A stretch of DNA of 64,000 nt, from the NCBI RefSeq assembly GCF_026625825.1, contig NZ_CP113065.1:682001-746000 (forward strand). The letters run 5' to 3'. Within the stretch, counting starts at the first letter, position 1, and every line of letters starts with the position of its first letter. The translations under genes were made by a program, and so were the position numbers. This document shows, piece after piece, positions 1-8,956 of this stretch. The stretch comes from Pseudoxanthomonas sp. SL93. Lineage in GTDB: Bacteria > Pseudomonadota > Gammaproteobacteria > Xanthomonadales > Xanthomonadaceae. The notes under the pieces are model-generated. The model made no database searches. It had not been told where the DNA came from and saw nothing but the letters and a program-made list of their open reading frames with translations.

Positions 1-454
1 TCCGGACGAGGACGTGATCGCGTTGCCGGCACCTACGGTGGGCGAGGACGTCACCTCGGATTACCGCACGACCGGACTGACGCTGGGCGAGCATCCGCTG
101 TCCTTGCTGCGCGAACGCCTGCGGCGGCAGCGCGTGGTCGATTCGCAACAACTGCGCGGGTTGCCGCCCGGGCGGGGCGCGTTCGCGGCCGGCATCGTCA
201 CCCAGCGGCAGCGGCCGGCCACCGCGAAGGGCACCATCTTCGTCACGCTGGAGGACGAGCACGGCATGGTCAACGTGGTGGTGTGGTCGCACGTGGCGCT
301 GCGCGACCGCAAGGCGCTGCTTGGCGCGCGGCTGATGGCGGTACGCGGCCGTTGGGAACAGGTGGACGGCGTTTCCCACCTGATCGCACGCCGGCTGGAG
401 GATTTCAGTCACCTGCTGGGCGAGATCCAGCCCGGTTCCCGCGACTTCCACTGA
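1..454 (+). CDS. dnaE2: Error-prone DNA polymerase DnaE2, C-terminal end (partial)
   Basis: This is the last ~150 residues of a C-family polymerase; the start lies upstream of the window and the reading frame is already open at base 2. The visible part holds the end of the polymerase tail and an OB-fold segment ([20 protein letters not shown], then a [11 protein letters not shown] stretch), followed by the terminal [14 protein letters not shown] that is characteristic of DnaE2 rather than DnaE1. DnaE2 works with ImuA and ImuB in SOS-induced translesion synthesis; those genes would lie upstream and cannot be seen. The neighbouring alkB-like gene starts 6 bp after the stop, so the two are probably co-transcribed. 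Confidence 0.9.
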   Translation, partial: PDEDVIALPAPTVGEDVTSDYRTTGLTLGEHPLSLLRERLRRQRVVDSQQLRGLPPGRGAFAAGIVTQRQRPATAKGTIFVTLEDEHGMVNVVVWSHVALRDRKALLGARLMAVRGRWEQVDGVSHLIARRLEDFSHLLGEIQPGSRDFH

Positions 455-460
455 TCCGGC

Positions 461-1054
461 ATGCGTGCGCTGACGGCCCTCACCGACGATCTCTTCGCCC
501 CGGCGATGCACCAGCTGGTGCATGACGACCAGGGCGGCATCCGCTACTGGCCGGGCGCCATCGACGCGGAGACGGCGCAGCGCTGGTTCGACCTGCTGCA
601 TGCACGCGCGGCCTGGACGCACCTGCAGCGCCCGATGTACGACCGCATCGTCGACGTGCCGCGGTTGCTGGCGAACTATGCCGTGGAGGCGCTGCCGGCC
701 GACCTGCCGCTGGCGTCGCTGCTGGCCTGCGTGCAGGCGAGGGCGCCTGCACCGTACTCGCGCATCGGCATGAACCTCTACCGCGACGGCCACGACAGCG
801 TGGCCATGCACGGCGACAAGCTGCACACGCTGGCGGCCGGGCATCCGATCACGCTGGTCTCGCTGGGCGCGCCGCGGCGCATGCTGATCCGTGCCCGTGA
901 TGGCGCGCGCGAAACGCTGGCGGTGGACCTGGAACCGGGCAGTGTGCTGTCGATGAGCCACGCCTCGCAGAGCACGCACGAGCATGGCATTCCCAAGACC
1001 CGGCGCGATCAGGGTCCGCGCATCAGTGTGGTGTTCCGGCTGCGGCCGGCTTGA
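461..1054 (+). CDS. AlkB-family 2OG-Fe(II) oxygenase (DNA alkylation repair)
   Basis: A 197-residue protein with the double-stranded beta-helix fold of AlkB dioxygenases, which remove alkyl groups from bases by oxidation. The iron-binding HxD pair is in MHGDK, the distal histidine in THEHGIPK, and the 2-oxoglutarate-binding arginine in RISVVFR near the C-terminus. N-x-Y-R-D-G (NLYRDGHD) just before the HxD is the usual substrate-side signature. The length matches short AlkB/ALKBH2-like proteins. It begins 6 bp after dnaE2, which fits a DNA-damage operon. The exact substrate (DNA, RNA or protein) cannot be told from sequence. Confidence 0.88.
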   Translation: MRALTALTDDLFAPAMHQLVHDDQGGIRYWPGAIDAETAQRWFDLLHARAAWTHLQRPMYDRIVDVPRLLANYAVEALPADLPLASLLACVQARAPAPYSRIGMNLYRDGHDSVAMHGDKLHTLAAGHPITLVSLGAPRRMLIRARDGARETLAVDLEPGSVLSMSHASQSTHEHGIPKTRRDQGPRISVVFRLRPA

Positions 1055-1064
1055 GGGAAGCCGT

Positions 1065-1181
1065 GTAGGAGCGACGTGAGTCGCGACCGTGCATAGTCGT
1101 GGCCCGGAACGCATCTGGAGCGCGCTCGAACGAAGTTTCATGGCTCACCGAGCGTGCGGTCGCGACTCACGTCGCTCCTAC
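1065..1181. repeat. REP pair (inverted GTAG-type extragenic palindromes)
   Basis: Two 24-bp units face each other: a forward unit at 1065-1088 beginning GTAGGAGCGACGTGAGTCGC and its reverse complement at 1158-1181. Each unit is itself a short imperfect palindrome (GCGAC..GTCGC). Similar pairs occur at 17297-17448 and 49054-49288. They belong to the GTAG-headed REP class mobilised by RAYT transposases; no RAYT gene is in this window. Confidence 0.85.
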
Positions 1182-1191
1182 AGAAAAGCAG

Positions 1192-1218
1192 AAAAAAAAG
1201 CCGCGAGGGAATCGCGGC
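1192..1218 (-). terminator. Intrinsic terminator of the flg operon (after flgL)
   Basis: On the minus strand a 7-bp GC stem (GCCGCGA/TCGCGGC) with a short loop at 1200-1218 is followed by eight T residues at 1199-1192. It lies 40 bp past the flgL stop, so it ends the leftward flagellar operon. Confidence 0.85.
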
Positions 1219-1257
1219 GCAAGGGCAAGGACTGCTTGAAAAGGGGGTGCGCCGTCG

Positions 1258-2460
1258 TCAGCCCATCAGCTTGAACAGCGACAGCGACTGCATCTGCATG
1301 AACACGGTCTGGGCCGCCTGCAGCGCGGTGTTCTCCATCTCGTAACGCCCGATGGCCTCGGCCCAGTCCAGGTCGCGCAGCGTGGACAGCGTGCCTTTCA
1401 GGGTGATGCTGTTGGCTTCGCGCAGCGCGGCGGCGTCATCGATGGCCGACAGTTGGGCACCACCGCTGGCGCGCGCATCGATCATCCTGCCCTGGGCGGT
1501 GGCGACGTCGCGCATCGCGCTCTGCAGCCCGTTCTGCATGGCGGCGCGCTGCGCATCGGTGGTGGGATTGCTTTCCAGCGTGGTGATCAGGCCCTGCACG
1601 GTCGCGAAGATGTCGCGCGTGCCGGCCGGGCCGACAGAAAAGCTGTCGCCCGCCGCCGGCTGTCCGTCGATCTTCATCTGCACGCCGGCAAACGCGATGC
1701 TCTCGCCCTTGGTGTAGGTGCCGCTGGCGACCAGGGCGTTGCCGGCGTCGCGGACCTCGTAGGTGCCGGGCGCGGTGAAGTTGAGCTGGTAGCTGCCGCC
1801 GGTCCAGGTGCTGGTGTTGGTGACGCTGAAGTCCATCAGCAGGCCGGTGCCGGTATTGCCGGCCGCGGCGCTGCCATCGATGCGCCCATCGCCCGTGCGC
1901 AGGCGGATGAAGACCTCGCTGCCGGGGAGGGTGTCGGACACGAACATGTCCGGCGCCACTTCCACCTGCCGCTGGGTCTGGTCGCCGCTGTAGATCACGC
2001 CGCCGTTGCTGATCGCGAACGGCGTGCTGCCATCGGCGGTGCCGCCGAACAGGTAACGGCCGGCGCCGTCGGTGCTGTTGGCCAGGTCCAGCAGGCCGGC
2101 CTGGATGGCCTTCAGTTCGGTGCTGATGGCCTTGCGGCTGTCGTCGCCCAAGGCGGCGTTGTTGGCCTGGATGGCGAGTTCGTTGATGCGCGCCATGGCG
2201 TCGCCGACCTGGGTCAGCGCGTTCTCCTGCAGCCCCAGCCGGTTCTGCACGGCATTGCCGTTCATCGCGAAGCGTTCCAGTTCCGCCAGCGCGCGGTCCA
2301 GGCCGACGGCGGTGCCCGCCGCGACGGGATCGTCCTTGGCGCTGACCAGCTTCTGTCCGCTGGAAAGCTGCTGCTGGGTATGCGCCAGCTGCGCCTGCTT
2401 GGCCAGCATGGTGCTGATCGAGCGCTGGTACATCATGCCGGTGGAAATGCGGTAGTTCAT
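1258..2460 (-). CDS. flgL: Flagellar hook-filament junction protein FlgL (HAP3)
   Basis: 400 residues. FlgL is exported by the flagellar type III system and forms the second junction ring between hook and filament. The N-terminus (MNYRISTGMMYQRSISTMLA, then QLSSGQKLVSAKDDPVAA) and the C-terminal helix (YEMENTALQAAQTVFMQMQSLSLF) are the paired coiled-coil ends of the flagellin superfamily. Its start overlaps the flgK stop by 4 bp (ATGA type), so translation is probably coupled. It is the last gene of the operon and is followed by a clear terminator. Confidence 0.95.
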   Translation of the reverse strand: MNYRISTGMMYQRSISTMLAKQAQLAHTQQQLSSGQKLVSAKDDPVAAGTAVGLDRALAELERFAMNGNAVQNRLGLQENALTQVGDAMARINELAIQANNAALGDDSRKAISTELKAIQAGLLDLANSTDGAGRYLFGGTADGSTPFAISNGGVIYSGDQTQRQVEVAPDMFVSDTLPGSEVFIRLRTGDGRIDGSAAAGNTGTGLLMDFSVTNTSTWTGGSYQLNFTAPGTYEVRDAGNALVASGTYTKGESIAFAGVQMKIDGQPAAGDSFSVGPAGTRDIFATVQGLITTLESNPTTDAQRAAMQNGLQSAMRDVATAQGRMIDARASGGAQLSAIDDAAALREANSITLKGTLSTLRDLDWAEAIGRYEMENTALQAAQTVFMQMQSLSLFKLMG

Positions 2461-4337
2461 CGACGCGTGGCTCCCAGCAGGGACTGGAACAGGGTGTCGG
2501 CGGCGGCGATGATCTGCGCGGCCGCCTGGTAGGCCTGCTGCAGGCGCATCAGGTCGGCGGCTTCCTCATCCAGGTTGACGCCGGAAATGCTGTCGCGCGC
2601 GGCCTGCGCCTGGTCGTGGATGACCTGCTGCGCCTGCGCGGAGTAATCCGCCTGCCGCGCGGCCGAGCCCACCTGCGTGGTCAGTCCGCCGATGGCGCCG
2701 TTGAGCGTCATGGTGCCGCCGTTGAGCACGCGCGCGTCGTCCAGGTTCGCGAGCAGCTTGGCGTTGCCGTTGTCGCTGGAGTTGGCGCCGGTCGGGCCGA
2801 CGGTGAAGGTGTCGCCGGCCGCGGGCGCGCCGTCCAGCGTCAGGCTCCAGCCGTTGTGGCTGATGGTCTGGCCGGGCGTGTAGGTGAAGGGACCGGTGCC
2901 ATCGATGGTGTACTGCGTGGCATCGATGAACTCGATGTCCGCCGGCGCCAGCAGGTTGGCGTTGGTCGCGTCGGTGACCTTCAGCGCGCTGAGCTTGCCG
3001 CTGCCCGTGTTGGTCAGGTCGGTGGTGGCCTTGACCGGGGTGGCGGCCGCGATGCGGCTGGGGTCGCTGATCGCGACCTTGATGTTGCCGGCGGCCCCGG
3101 CCGTGGGCTGCAGCAGGAAGCGGTCATTGGTGGCCGGCGTGCCGGAGGCGAGCACCAGCTCGACGCCGTTGACGACCAGCGGATCGGCGGCCGTCCCGGT
3201 GCCTGTCATGGGAATGGCCGCGCCGGTGTCCGGATGCGTGGCCTGCCAGTTGGTGCCGTCGAAGCGCAGCAGCACGTTCTGCGCGTTCAGCGCGCCGGTG
3301 TTGCCCAGGGACGTCTGGAACGACGCATTGCCGGTATTGCCGGCATGCGACGACATGCGCGGTGCCGACAGGGCGAAGAAGTCCGCCCCCATCTGCCCGT
3401 ACAGGTCCATGCCGGCGTTGTGGCCGGCATTGAAGGTCTGCGCCAGCGACGTGGCCACGCGGCCGAGTTCGGCCACGGCGGGGTCCAGCACGGTGGTGCG
3501 GAATTCGATCAGGCCGCCGATCTGCCCGCCGAGCGCGCGCTTGTCCAGGGTGACGCGCTGGTTGTTGGTCTCCAGCGCGACCTGCAGCCGTTCAGGCCGG
3601 AAGGGATCGGCCACGGTGACCAGCTTGCTGGCGGTGGCGCCCACCACCAGCGGCTGCCCACCCGCGCTGAAAACATTGACCAGGCCGCCATCCTGGGTGA
3701 CGGCATTGCCGCCGGTGTAGGAAACAAGTTCGCTGATCAGCTGGTCGCGGCGGTCCAGCAGGTCGCCCGAGGGATTCGTGTTGCCGCCGATCTGCCCGTT
3801 GAGCTGGGCGATCTCCTTCGCCAGGCGGTTCACTTCGCCGGTGGCGGCGGTGAGGCCGGCGTTGACTTCGACATCCAGCCCGTCGAGGTGCTGGTCGATC
3901 TGGCGGAATCGCGTGGTCAGCGCATTGGCCTGCGCCAGCAGGCTTTCGCGGTCGGCAGATCCGGCCGCGTTCGACGACAGCGCGCTGGCCGCGTCGAAGA
4001 AGGACGACCACGGCGCGCTGATGCCGGTGGCCTTCTCGGAGAACAGGCTGTCCATGCGGCTGGACAACACCGAAAGCTGCTGCAGGCGGCTGAGTTCGCC
4101 GCCGCTGTCCAGCAGGCGCGAGGTCGCCAGCGAGTCGGCCATCCGCCGCACGTCGACGATCTGCACGCCGTTGCCCTGGTAGCCGTAGCCGTAGAACGTG
4201 CCGTCGCGCGCCTCGAACTCGGTGCGCTGGCGCGAGTAGCCCGGCGTGTTGATGTTGGCGACGTTGTGGCTGACCGTGGACAGCGCCCGCTGGAAGGCGA
4301 TCAGGGCGCTGCTGCCGGTGGCGAGGAGGTTGGACAT
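2457..4337 (-). CDS. flgK: Flagellar hook-associated protein FlgK (HAP1)
   Basis: 626 residues, a normal length for FlgK. It caps the hook and forms the first junction layer. The N-terminal D0 helix (LLATGSSALIAFQRALSTVS, then HNVANINTPGYSRQR) carries the rod/hook/HAP signature SHNxANxxTPGYxRQ. The C-terminus (GVNLDEEAADLMRLQQAYQA, then AAQIIAAADTLFQSLL) is the matching D0 helix. The start ATG is 14 bp after the flgJ stop and the stop overlaps flgL. Confidence 0.95.
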   Translation of the reverse strand: MSNLLATGSSALIAFQRALSTVSHNVANINTPGYSRQRTEFEARDGTFYGYGYQGNGVQIVDVRRMADSLATSRLLDSGGELSRLQQLSVLSSRMDSLFSEKATGISAPWSSFFDAASALSSNAAGSADRESLLAQANALTTRFRQIDQHLDGLDVEVNAGLTAATGEVNRLAKEIAQLNGQIGGNTNPSGDLLDRRDQLISELVSYTGGNAVTQDGGLVNVFSAGGQPLVVGATASKLVTVADPFRPERLQVALETNNQRVTLDKRALGGQIGGLIEFRTTVLDPAVAELGRVATSLAQTFNAGHNAGMDLYGQMGADFFALSAPRMSSHAGNTGNASFQTSLGNTGALNAQNVLLRFDGTNWQATHPDTGAAIPMTGTGTAADPLVVNGVELVLASGTPATNDRFLLQPTAGAAGNIKVAISDPSRIAAATPVKATTDLTNTGSGKLSALKVTDATNANLLAPADIEFIDATQYTIDGTGPFTYTPGQTISHNGWSLTLDGAPAAGDTFTVGPTGANSSDNGNAKLLANLDDARVLNGGTMTLNGAIGGLTTQVGSAARQADYSAQAQQVIHDQAQAARDSISGVNLDEEAADLMRLQQAYQAAAQIIAAADTLFQSLLGATRR

Positions 4338-4351
4338 GGGGTCTTCCTGGG

Positions 4352-5401
4352 TCAGCGCCGCAAGGCGTTACTTATCGCCGAACCCACCGCGTTGCCGACG
4401 GTGGAGCCCATCGACGACAGCACCTTGCCCAGCGTCGGGCCGTTGGCGATGGAGGCGATCTTGTTGGCGTAGGTGGGGTCGGTGGCGTAGCCGGCTTTCT
4501 GCAGGCCGCGCGCGAAACCGGCTATGTCGCGGCCGGCGGCCAGTGCCTGCTGGTAGCGCGGATTGCTCTTCAGCAGGCGCACGTAGTCGGCGAAGCTTTC
4601 GGCGGGCGAGGCGTAGGCACGGAAGTCCGCGGTTTCGCTGTGCTTCACGCCATTGGTGTACTCGTGGGTGGCGGTGCGGGCGCGTTCGCCCTTCCAGCCG
4701 GTGGCCTTGATGCCGAACAGGTTGTGCGCGCTGCCACCGTCGCCGGTCTTGATCACGCGTCGGCCCCAGCCCGTTTCCAGCGCGGCCTGCGCGACCAGTG
4801 CGCGCGGGTCCACGCCCAGCTCCTTCGCCGCGCTCTGCGCGTGGTCCCAGATCTCGGCGACAAAGCGCTCGGGCGTGTTGCGGGCGTACCTGGACGGATC
4901 GGCGGACGCGACGTTCTCCACTTCGGCGCAGGCCGCATCGGGTCGCACAGTGATGGTGTCCAGCGTGATGGTGGCCGGCACGCTGGCGCCGTCGCGGGCC
5001 GCGCTGCTGCCGATGCCACGACCGGCGATGGCGTCGAGCATGGAATCGGCCTCGGCCGACGGCATCATGCGGCGATAGGCGGACAGCGCCGTGTTGGTCG
5101 CGACCGGCGGGGTGGTGTCGGTGGCGCCCAGCTGGCGCGCGATCATCGGTGCCAGGCCCAGGCCGCGACCTTCGGTCATCGCCTTGGCCAGCTGCTGGTC
5201 GTACATGTCGCGGAAGGTCTGGTTCTCGCCGGGGAACAGCGAATCCCCGAAGCTGGCCTCGCGCATGCACTTGATCAGCATCTGCGCGAACTGGCCCTCC
5301 AGCTTGCGCGCCACGTCCTGGATGCGCGCGTTGTCCGGCTTGCCGCCGGCATCCGCCAGCGACATCGCAGGTTGCAGCGCTCCGAGCGGCGTCGTGCCCA
5401 T
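4352..5401 (-). CDS. flgJ: Rod assembly protein / peptidoglycan hydrolase FlgJ
   Basis: 349 residues with the two-domain layout of gammaproteobacterial FlgJ. Residues ~25-110 form the rod-capping domain (KLEGQFAQMLIKCMRE and DMYDQQLAKAM motifs). Residues ~185-330 form a glucosaminidase domain with the catalytic Glu in AALETGWGRR and the FGIKATGWKG motif. It opens the peptidoglycan layer for the growing rod. A short basic tail (GSAISNALRR) ends the protein. The start overlaps the flgI stop by one base. Confidence 0.95.
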   Translation of the reverse strand: MGTTPLGALQPAMSLADAGGKPDNARIQDVARKLEGQFAQMLIKCMREASFGDSLFPGENQTFRDMYDQQLAKAMTEGRGLGLAPMIARQLGATDTTPPVATNTALSAYRRMMPSAEADSMLDAIAGRGIGSSAARDGASVPATITLDTITVRPDAACAEVENVASADPSRYARNTPERFVAEIWDHAQSAAKELGVDPRALVAQAALETGWGRRVIKTGDGGSAHNLFGIKATGWKGERARTATHEYTNGVKHSETADFRAYASPAESFADYVRLLKSNPRYQQALAAGRDIAGFARGLQKAGYATDPTYANKIASIANGPTLGKVLSSMGSTVGNAVGSAISNALRR

Positions 5402-6582
5402 CAGATCACCTCGAGCTCCGCGCGCAGCGCACCCGCCTGCTTCAGCGCTTCCAGGATGGCGATCAGGTCGCCGGGGGCCGCGCCGACTTCGTTCACGGCG
5501 CGGACGATCTCATCCAGCGAGGTGCCGCCTTCGAACTTGAACATGCGGCTGCCTTCGGCATTGATCGACACCGACGACTGCGGCGTCACCACCGTCTGGC
5601 CGCCGCGCGAGAATTCGTTCGGCTGGCTGACGTTCGCCGATTCGGTGATGGTCACCGTCAGCGAGCCGTGGGTGACCGCAGCCGGCATCACCTGCACCTG
5701 CGCGCCGATCACCACGGTGCCGGTGCGTGCATTGACGATGACCTTGGCCGGTGCGCTGCCCGGCGTCAGTTCCAGGTTCTCCACCTGGGAAAGGAAATTG
5801 ATGCGGCGGCTGATGTCGCTGGGGCCACGCACTGCCACGGTGACGGCATCCAGTGCATAGGCATTGCCGGCGCCGAAGTTCTGTTCCAGCGCGGCGACCA
5901 TGCGCGACACGGTGGTGAAGTCGGCGCGATGCAGGTTCAGCGTGATGGTGCCGTCGCCGGCATCCATCGCATTCGGCACCGCGCGCTCGACCGTGGCGCC
6001 ATTCGGGATGCGGCCCACGCTGGGCACGTTGACCGACACGCGCGACCCGTCCTTGCCCTGCGCGCCGAAGCCACCGACCACCAGGTTGCCCTGCGCGATG
6101 GCGTAGACCTCGCCGTCGGCGCCACGCAGCGGCGTCATCAGCAGGCTGCCGCCGCGCAACGACGTGGCGTTGCCGATGGAGGACACGGTGATGTCGATCG
6201 GCTGGCCGGGTTTGGCGAAGGCGGGCAGGTCGGCGTGGATGGCGACCGCCGCGACGTTCTTCAGCTGCGGATTGACGTTGGGCGGCACGTTGACGCCCAG
6301 TTCGCCCAGCATGTTCTTCAGGCTCTGCACGGTGAAGGGTGCCTGGCTGGTGCGGTCGCCGCTGCCGTCAAGGCCCACGACCAGCCCGTAGCCGACCAGC
6401 GGATTGCTGCGCACGCCACCGACCTGGGCGAGATCCTTGATGCGTTCGGCACGCGCGGCGGGTGCCAGGCAGAGCAGCACCAGCCCGATCCACGCCAGCA
6501 GCCCGAGCAGCGTATAGGTGTCGATGCGGCGCGGCTTCTTCGCGGGCGTGGGGTTCGAGCGTTCGGCGTTGGGCGTGTCCAT
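5401..6582 (-). CDS. flgI: Flagellar P-ring protein FlgI
   Basis: 393 residues from the ATG at 6582. An upstream in-frame start would run 64 codons into flgH with no FlgI-like sequence, so it is rejected. The signal peptide is long: a basic n-region to residue ~20, a hydrophobic core, and cleavage after ARA near residue 45. The mature protein begins with [20 protein letters not shown], the classic FlgI opening. FlgI builds the periplasmic bushing around the rod. flgH ends 10 bp upstream. Confidence 0.95.
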   Translation of the reverse strand: MDTPNAERSNPTPAKKPRRIDTYTLLGLLAWIGLVLLCLAPAARAERIKDLAQVGGVRSNPLVGYGLVVGLDGSGDRTSQAPFTVQSLKNMLGELGVNVPPNVNPQLKNVAAVAIHADLPAFAKPGQPIDITVSSIGNATSLRGGSLLMTPLRGADGEVYAIAQGNLVVGGFGAQGKDGSRVSVNVPSVGRIPNGATVERAVPNAMDAGDGTITLNLHRADFTTVSRMVAALEQNFGAGNAYALDAVTVAVRGPSDISRRINFLSQVENLELTPGSAPAKVIVNARTGTVVIGAQVQVMPAAVTHGSLTVTITESANVSQPNEFSRGGQTVVTPQSSVSINAEGSRMFKFEGGTSLDEIVRAVNEVGAAPGDLIAILEALKQAGALRAELEVI

Positions 6583-6592
6583 GGCGCGATGC

Positions 6593-7279
6593 TCAGTTGG
6601 GGAAGACGGGGGAGTTGAAGAACCGGCCCAGCCAGCCCATCGAGTTGGACTGCGCGATGGCGCCGCGGCCGCCGAAGGCGATGCGGGCGTCGGCGACCTT
6701 GCTGGAGGCGATGGTGTTGTCGGTGCCGATGTCGGCCGGGCGCACGATGCCCTGGATCTGCACCAGTTCGTCACCCTGGTTCAGGCGCATGTTCTTCTGG
6801 CCCTGCACGACCAGATTGCCGTTGGGCAGACGCTGGATGACGGTGACGGTCACGCTGCCCTGCAGGCGGTTGCTCTGCGCGCTGTTGCCGGCGCCGCTGA
6901 AACCGCGGTCGCCGTTGACCGAGGCGCTGAGGATTTCGCGTCCGTTCCAGGTGACCGGGGCACCGGCGATGTTGGGCGCGGCCATGCTGATCTCGCTGCT
7001 CTTGTCGACCGAGGTGGTGGCCGAGGTCTGCGCGGCGGTGTTCTCCACCAGGTTGATCGTCAGCAGGTCGCCCACGTCGCGTGCGCGGCGGTCGGCGTAG
7101 AGGTTCAGCCCGGGGCCGGCGCGGTAGATGGAACCGGCCGTCGCCGGCGCCTGCACGGCGACGATGGGCTGGATGGGCTGCATCGGCGCGTAAGGGCGCA
7201 CGTCGCCGTAGTAGCGTGCGCAGCCCGGCAGCAGCATCAGCGCGCAGGCGAGGGTGGTGGCGGACGTGGAGCGCTTCAT
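6593..7279 (-). CDS. flgH: Flagellar L-ring lipoprotein FlgH
   Basis: 228 residues. The signal peptide ends in the lipobox LLPGC with the lipidated Cys at position 20. The family signatures follow: [20 protein letters not shown] and [18 protein letters not shown], and the C-terminal [12 protein letters not shown]. FlgH makes the outer-membrane bushing that pairs with the FlgI ring. It sits between flgG and flgI with short gaps, as in most flg operons. Confidence 0.95.
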   Translation of the reverse strand: MKRSTSATTLACALMLLPGCARYYGDVRPYAPMQPIQPIVAVQAPATAGSIYRAGPGLNLYADRRARDVGDLLTINLVENTAAQTSATTSVDKSSEISMAAPNIAGAPVTWNGREILSASVNGDRGFSGAGNSAQSNRLQGSVTVTVIQRLPNGNLVVQGQKNMRLNQGDELVQIQGIVRPADIGTDNTIASSKVADARIAFGGRGAIAQSNSMGWLGRFFNSPVFPN

Positions 7280-7301
7280 GGCGTTTCCCGGTATGCGTGG
7301 A

Positions 7302-8087
7302 TCAGACGTTGTTGTTGAGGTAGCCCAACATCGAGTCGGTGGTGGAGATGGCCTTGGCGTTCATTTCGTAGGCGCGCTGGGTTTCGATCATGCTGACCAG
7401 CTCTTCCACGACGTTGACGTTGGAGCCCTCCAGCGAGCCCTGCACCAGCCCGCCCAGGCCGTTGAGGCCGGGGGTGCCGTTCTGCGCGGGGCCGGAGGCG
7501 GTGGTTTCGACGTAGAGGTTTTCGCCCTTGGCCTGCAGGCCGGACGGATTGACGAAGTCGGTGAGCGTCAGCGAGCCGATTTCCAGCGCCTGTGCCTGAC
7601 CGGCCATGGTCACGCTGATGGTGCCGTCGGCGCCGATGGTCATCGACTGCGCGCCTTCGGGTACCTGGATGCCGGGCTGCACGGGGTAGCCGCTGTTGGT
7701 GACCAGTTCGCCCTGCGCGTTGATCTGGAACGAACCGTCGCGGGTGTAGGCGGGCGAGCCGTCGGGCAGCAGCACTTCGAAGAAGCCGCGGCCGTTGACC
7801 ATCACGTCCAGCGAGCGGCCGGTCTGCTGCGGGTTGCCCTGCTGGAAGTCCTTCGACGTGGAGACGACGCGCACGCCGGTGCCGAGCTGCAGGCCGGACG
7901 GCAGCTGCGTCTGCGAAGAGGTGGAGCCGCCGGGCTGGCGCACCTGCTGGTACAGCAGGTCTTCGAAGCTGGCGCGGTCGCGCTTGAAGCCGGTGGTGTT
8001 GGTGTTGGCCAGGTTGTTGGAGACCACGGACATGCGCGTCTGCTGCGCATCCAGTCCGGTCTTGGCGACCCAGAGGGCCTGGTTCAT
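7302..8087 (-). CDS. flgG: Flagellar distal rod protein FlgG
   Basis: 261 residues from the ATG at 8087; the 84-residue upstream extension of the open frame reads through non-coding repeat sequence and is rejected. The start [20 protein letters not shown] with [16 protein letters not shown] is the FlgG D0 signature, and the C-terminal [20 protein letters not shown] closes the rod fold. It is separated from flgF by 869 bp that contain a large foldback repeat. This is unusual, because flgF and flgG are normally adjacent. A sigma-54-like site at 8149-8164 may give flgG-L its own promoter. Confidence 0.95.
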   Translation of the reverse strand: MNQALWVAKTGLDAQQTRMSVVSNNLANTNTTGFKRDRASFEDLLYQQVRQPGGSTSSQTQLPSGLQLGTGVRVVSTSKDFQQGNPQQTGRSLDVMVNGRGFFEVLLPDGSPAYTRDGSFQINAQGELVTNSGYPVQPGIQVPEGAQSMTIGADGTISVTMAGQAQALEIGSLTLTDFVNPSGLQAKGENLYVETTASGPAQNGTPGLNGLGGLVQGSLEGSNVNVVEELVSMIETQRAYEMNAKAISTTDSMLGYLNNNV

Positions 8088-8148
8088 GGCGTGGTTCCTC
8101 GCTGGTGGAAGGGGGGAGCCGCGCAATGCGGTTCCTCGCCCTCTCTCA

Positions 8149-8164
8149 GGCAAGTCCTGTGCCG
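8149..8164 (-). promoter_or_regulatory. Possible sigma-54 promoter for flgG
   Basis: Minus-strand sequence CGGCAC-AGGAC-TTGCC keeps the -24 GG and -12 GC with the correct N5 spacing, but differs from TGGCAC-N5-TTGCA at the first and last base. It is ~60 bp upstream of flgG and downstream of the foldback element, so it could restore expression of flgG-L if the element blocks read-through. A weak match; inference. Confidence 0.4.
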
Positions 8165-8264
8165 AAACGGATGCCGTAAGTCCGGCGCGGGATCTGGCGG
8201 GCCTCAGGGGATGGCGCGCCCGGCGGCAGGAAATTGGCGCCGGACCGCTTCCAGGCCCCTCTCC

Positions 8265-8340
8265 CTGGACTTCGAGCCCCTCTTCTTGCGGCGACCGATG
8301 GAAGTCACTGAGGGAGCGGGGGGTTGGGGTGAGGGGCAAC
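8265..8340. repeat. Dispersed CCCCTCT...GGTGAGGG repeat, copy 1
   Basis: A short segment (TTCGAGCCCCTC, GCGGCGACCGATGGAAGTC, then GGTGAGGGGCAACG) that closely resembles 13725-13795. Both copies stand ~80-100 bp before a foldback element, in the same relative orientation. In copy 2 the inner part can fold as CCTCTCCC/GGGAGAGG. No open frame of its own is convincing. Confidence 0.6.
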
Positions 8341-8412
8341 GAAGTCCGTTCCAGGTGCGCATCGTCGCTTTGGGGTCTTGAGCCTGGCGAGATGGTTCTT
8401 TTAGTACGCCAG

Positions 8413-8903
8413 CATGGCGCGCTCGCCGCGGGGCCCTACTTTTCTTTGCTTGTGCAAAGAAAAGTAGGCAAAAGAAAGCACACCCCGGCGGTCCGCCCGC
8501 CGCACGCGGCGGGTGCGCAGTCCCGGCGGGAATTTTCGTAAGGGCCATCCTGGCCCATACGAAAACTGCGCACGTCCTGTGCGCCGCCCCGTTGGGGTTT
8601 TACCCGCCGTGACTGCCGGACCTCAGGGGCCCCGAAGCCGTCCGCGAAGCATCGTGAGCGGGCTTGGTTTTTTGCTCTTGCCTTCGGGCCCCCTTGAGGC
8701 ACGGCGAGTGGGCCGGGTAAAACCCGAAGGGCGCCGCCATGGATGGCGGCGTTTTCGTATGGCACAGGGATGTGCCTTACGAAAATTCCCGGACCGCTCG
8801 CGGACCCGGAGCGAAGCGCAGGGCGTGCCGCCTGGGGTGTGCTTTCTTTGCCTACTTTCTTTGCACAAGCAAAGAAAGTAGGGCCCCGCGGCGAGCGCGG
8901 AAG
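8413..8903. repeat. ~490-bp foldback (large inverted repeat) element, copy 1
   Basis: The two halves are imperfect inverted copies of each other, and each carries its own hairpins in mirror order. Outermost is CTACTTTTCTTTGC/GCAAAGAAAAGTAG (14-bp stem, TTGT loop, 8436-8467), mirrored at ~8852-8881 with ACAA loop. Next is TTTTCGTA/TACGAAAA with an inner 6-bp stem (8533-8565), mirrored at 8753-8786. Then a GC hairpin (GCGCAC/GTGCGC), mirrored by GCCGCC/GGCGGC. Innermost is GGGTTTTACCC, mirrored by GGGTAAAACCC. The core ~8637-8690 is not shared with copy 2. It separates flgF from flgG. Open frames across it are low-complexity by-products and are not called as genes. Confidence 0.88.
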
Positions 8904-8956
8904 AATTCCGTGTTGGAAAGCCGACGATTAAGCCTTAGTGGCCTCGGTTGAAGCGA

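Noticed and set aside
1453..2532. Long open frames opposite flagellar and receptor genes (e.g. 1453-2532, 2616-4472, 34636-37590 plus strand)
   Set aside because: They mirror real genes in high-GC DNA, have low-complexity Ala/Gly/Arg/Val composition and no recognisable domains.
4360..4400. FliA promoter for flgK (GGCGATAA upstream)
   Set aside because: The -10 is one base off and there is no TAAAG/TCAAG box at 11 bp; flgK is tightly linked to flgJ.
8436..8951. Several overlapping frames (about 60-120 residues) in the foldback copies, e.g. with FFAYFLCTSKES
   Set aside because: Both strands are open because of base composition; the same peptides recur at 13911-14443, in line with a DNA repeat rather than genes.
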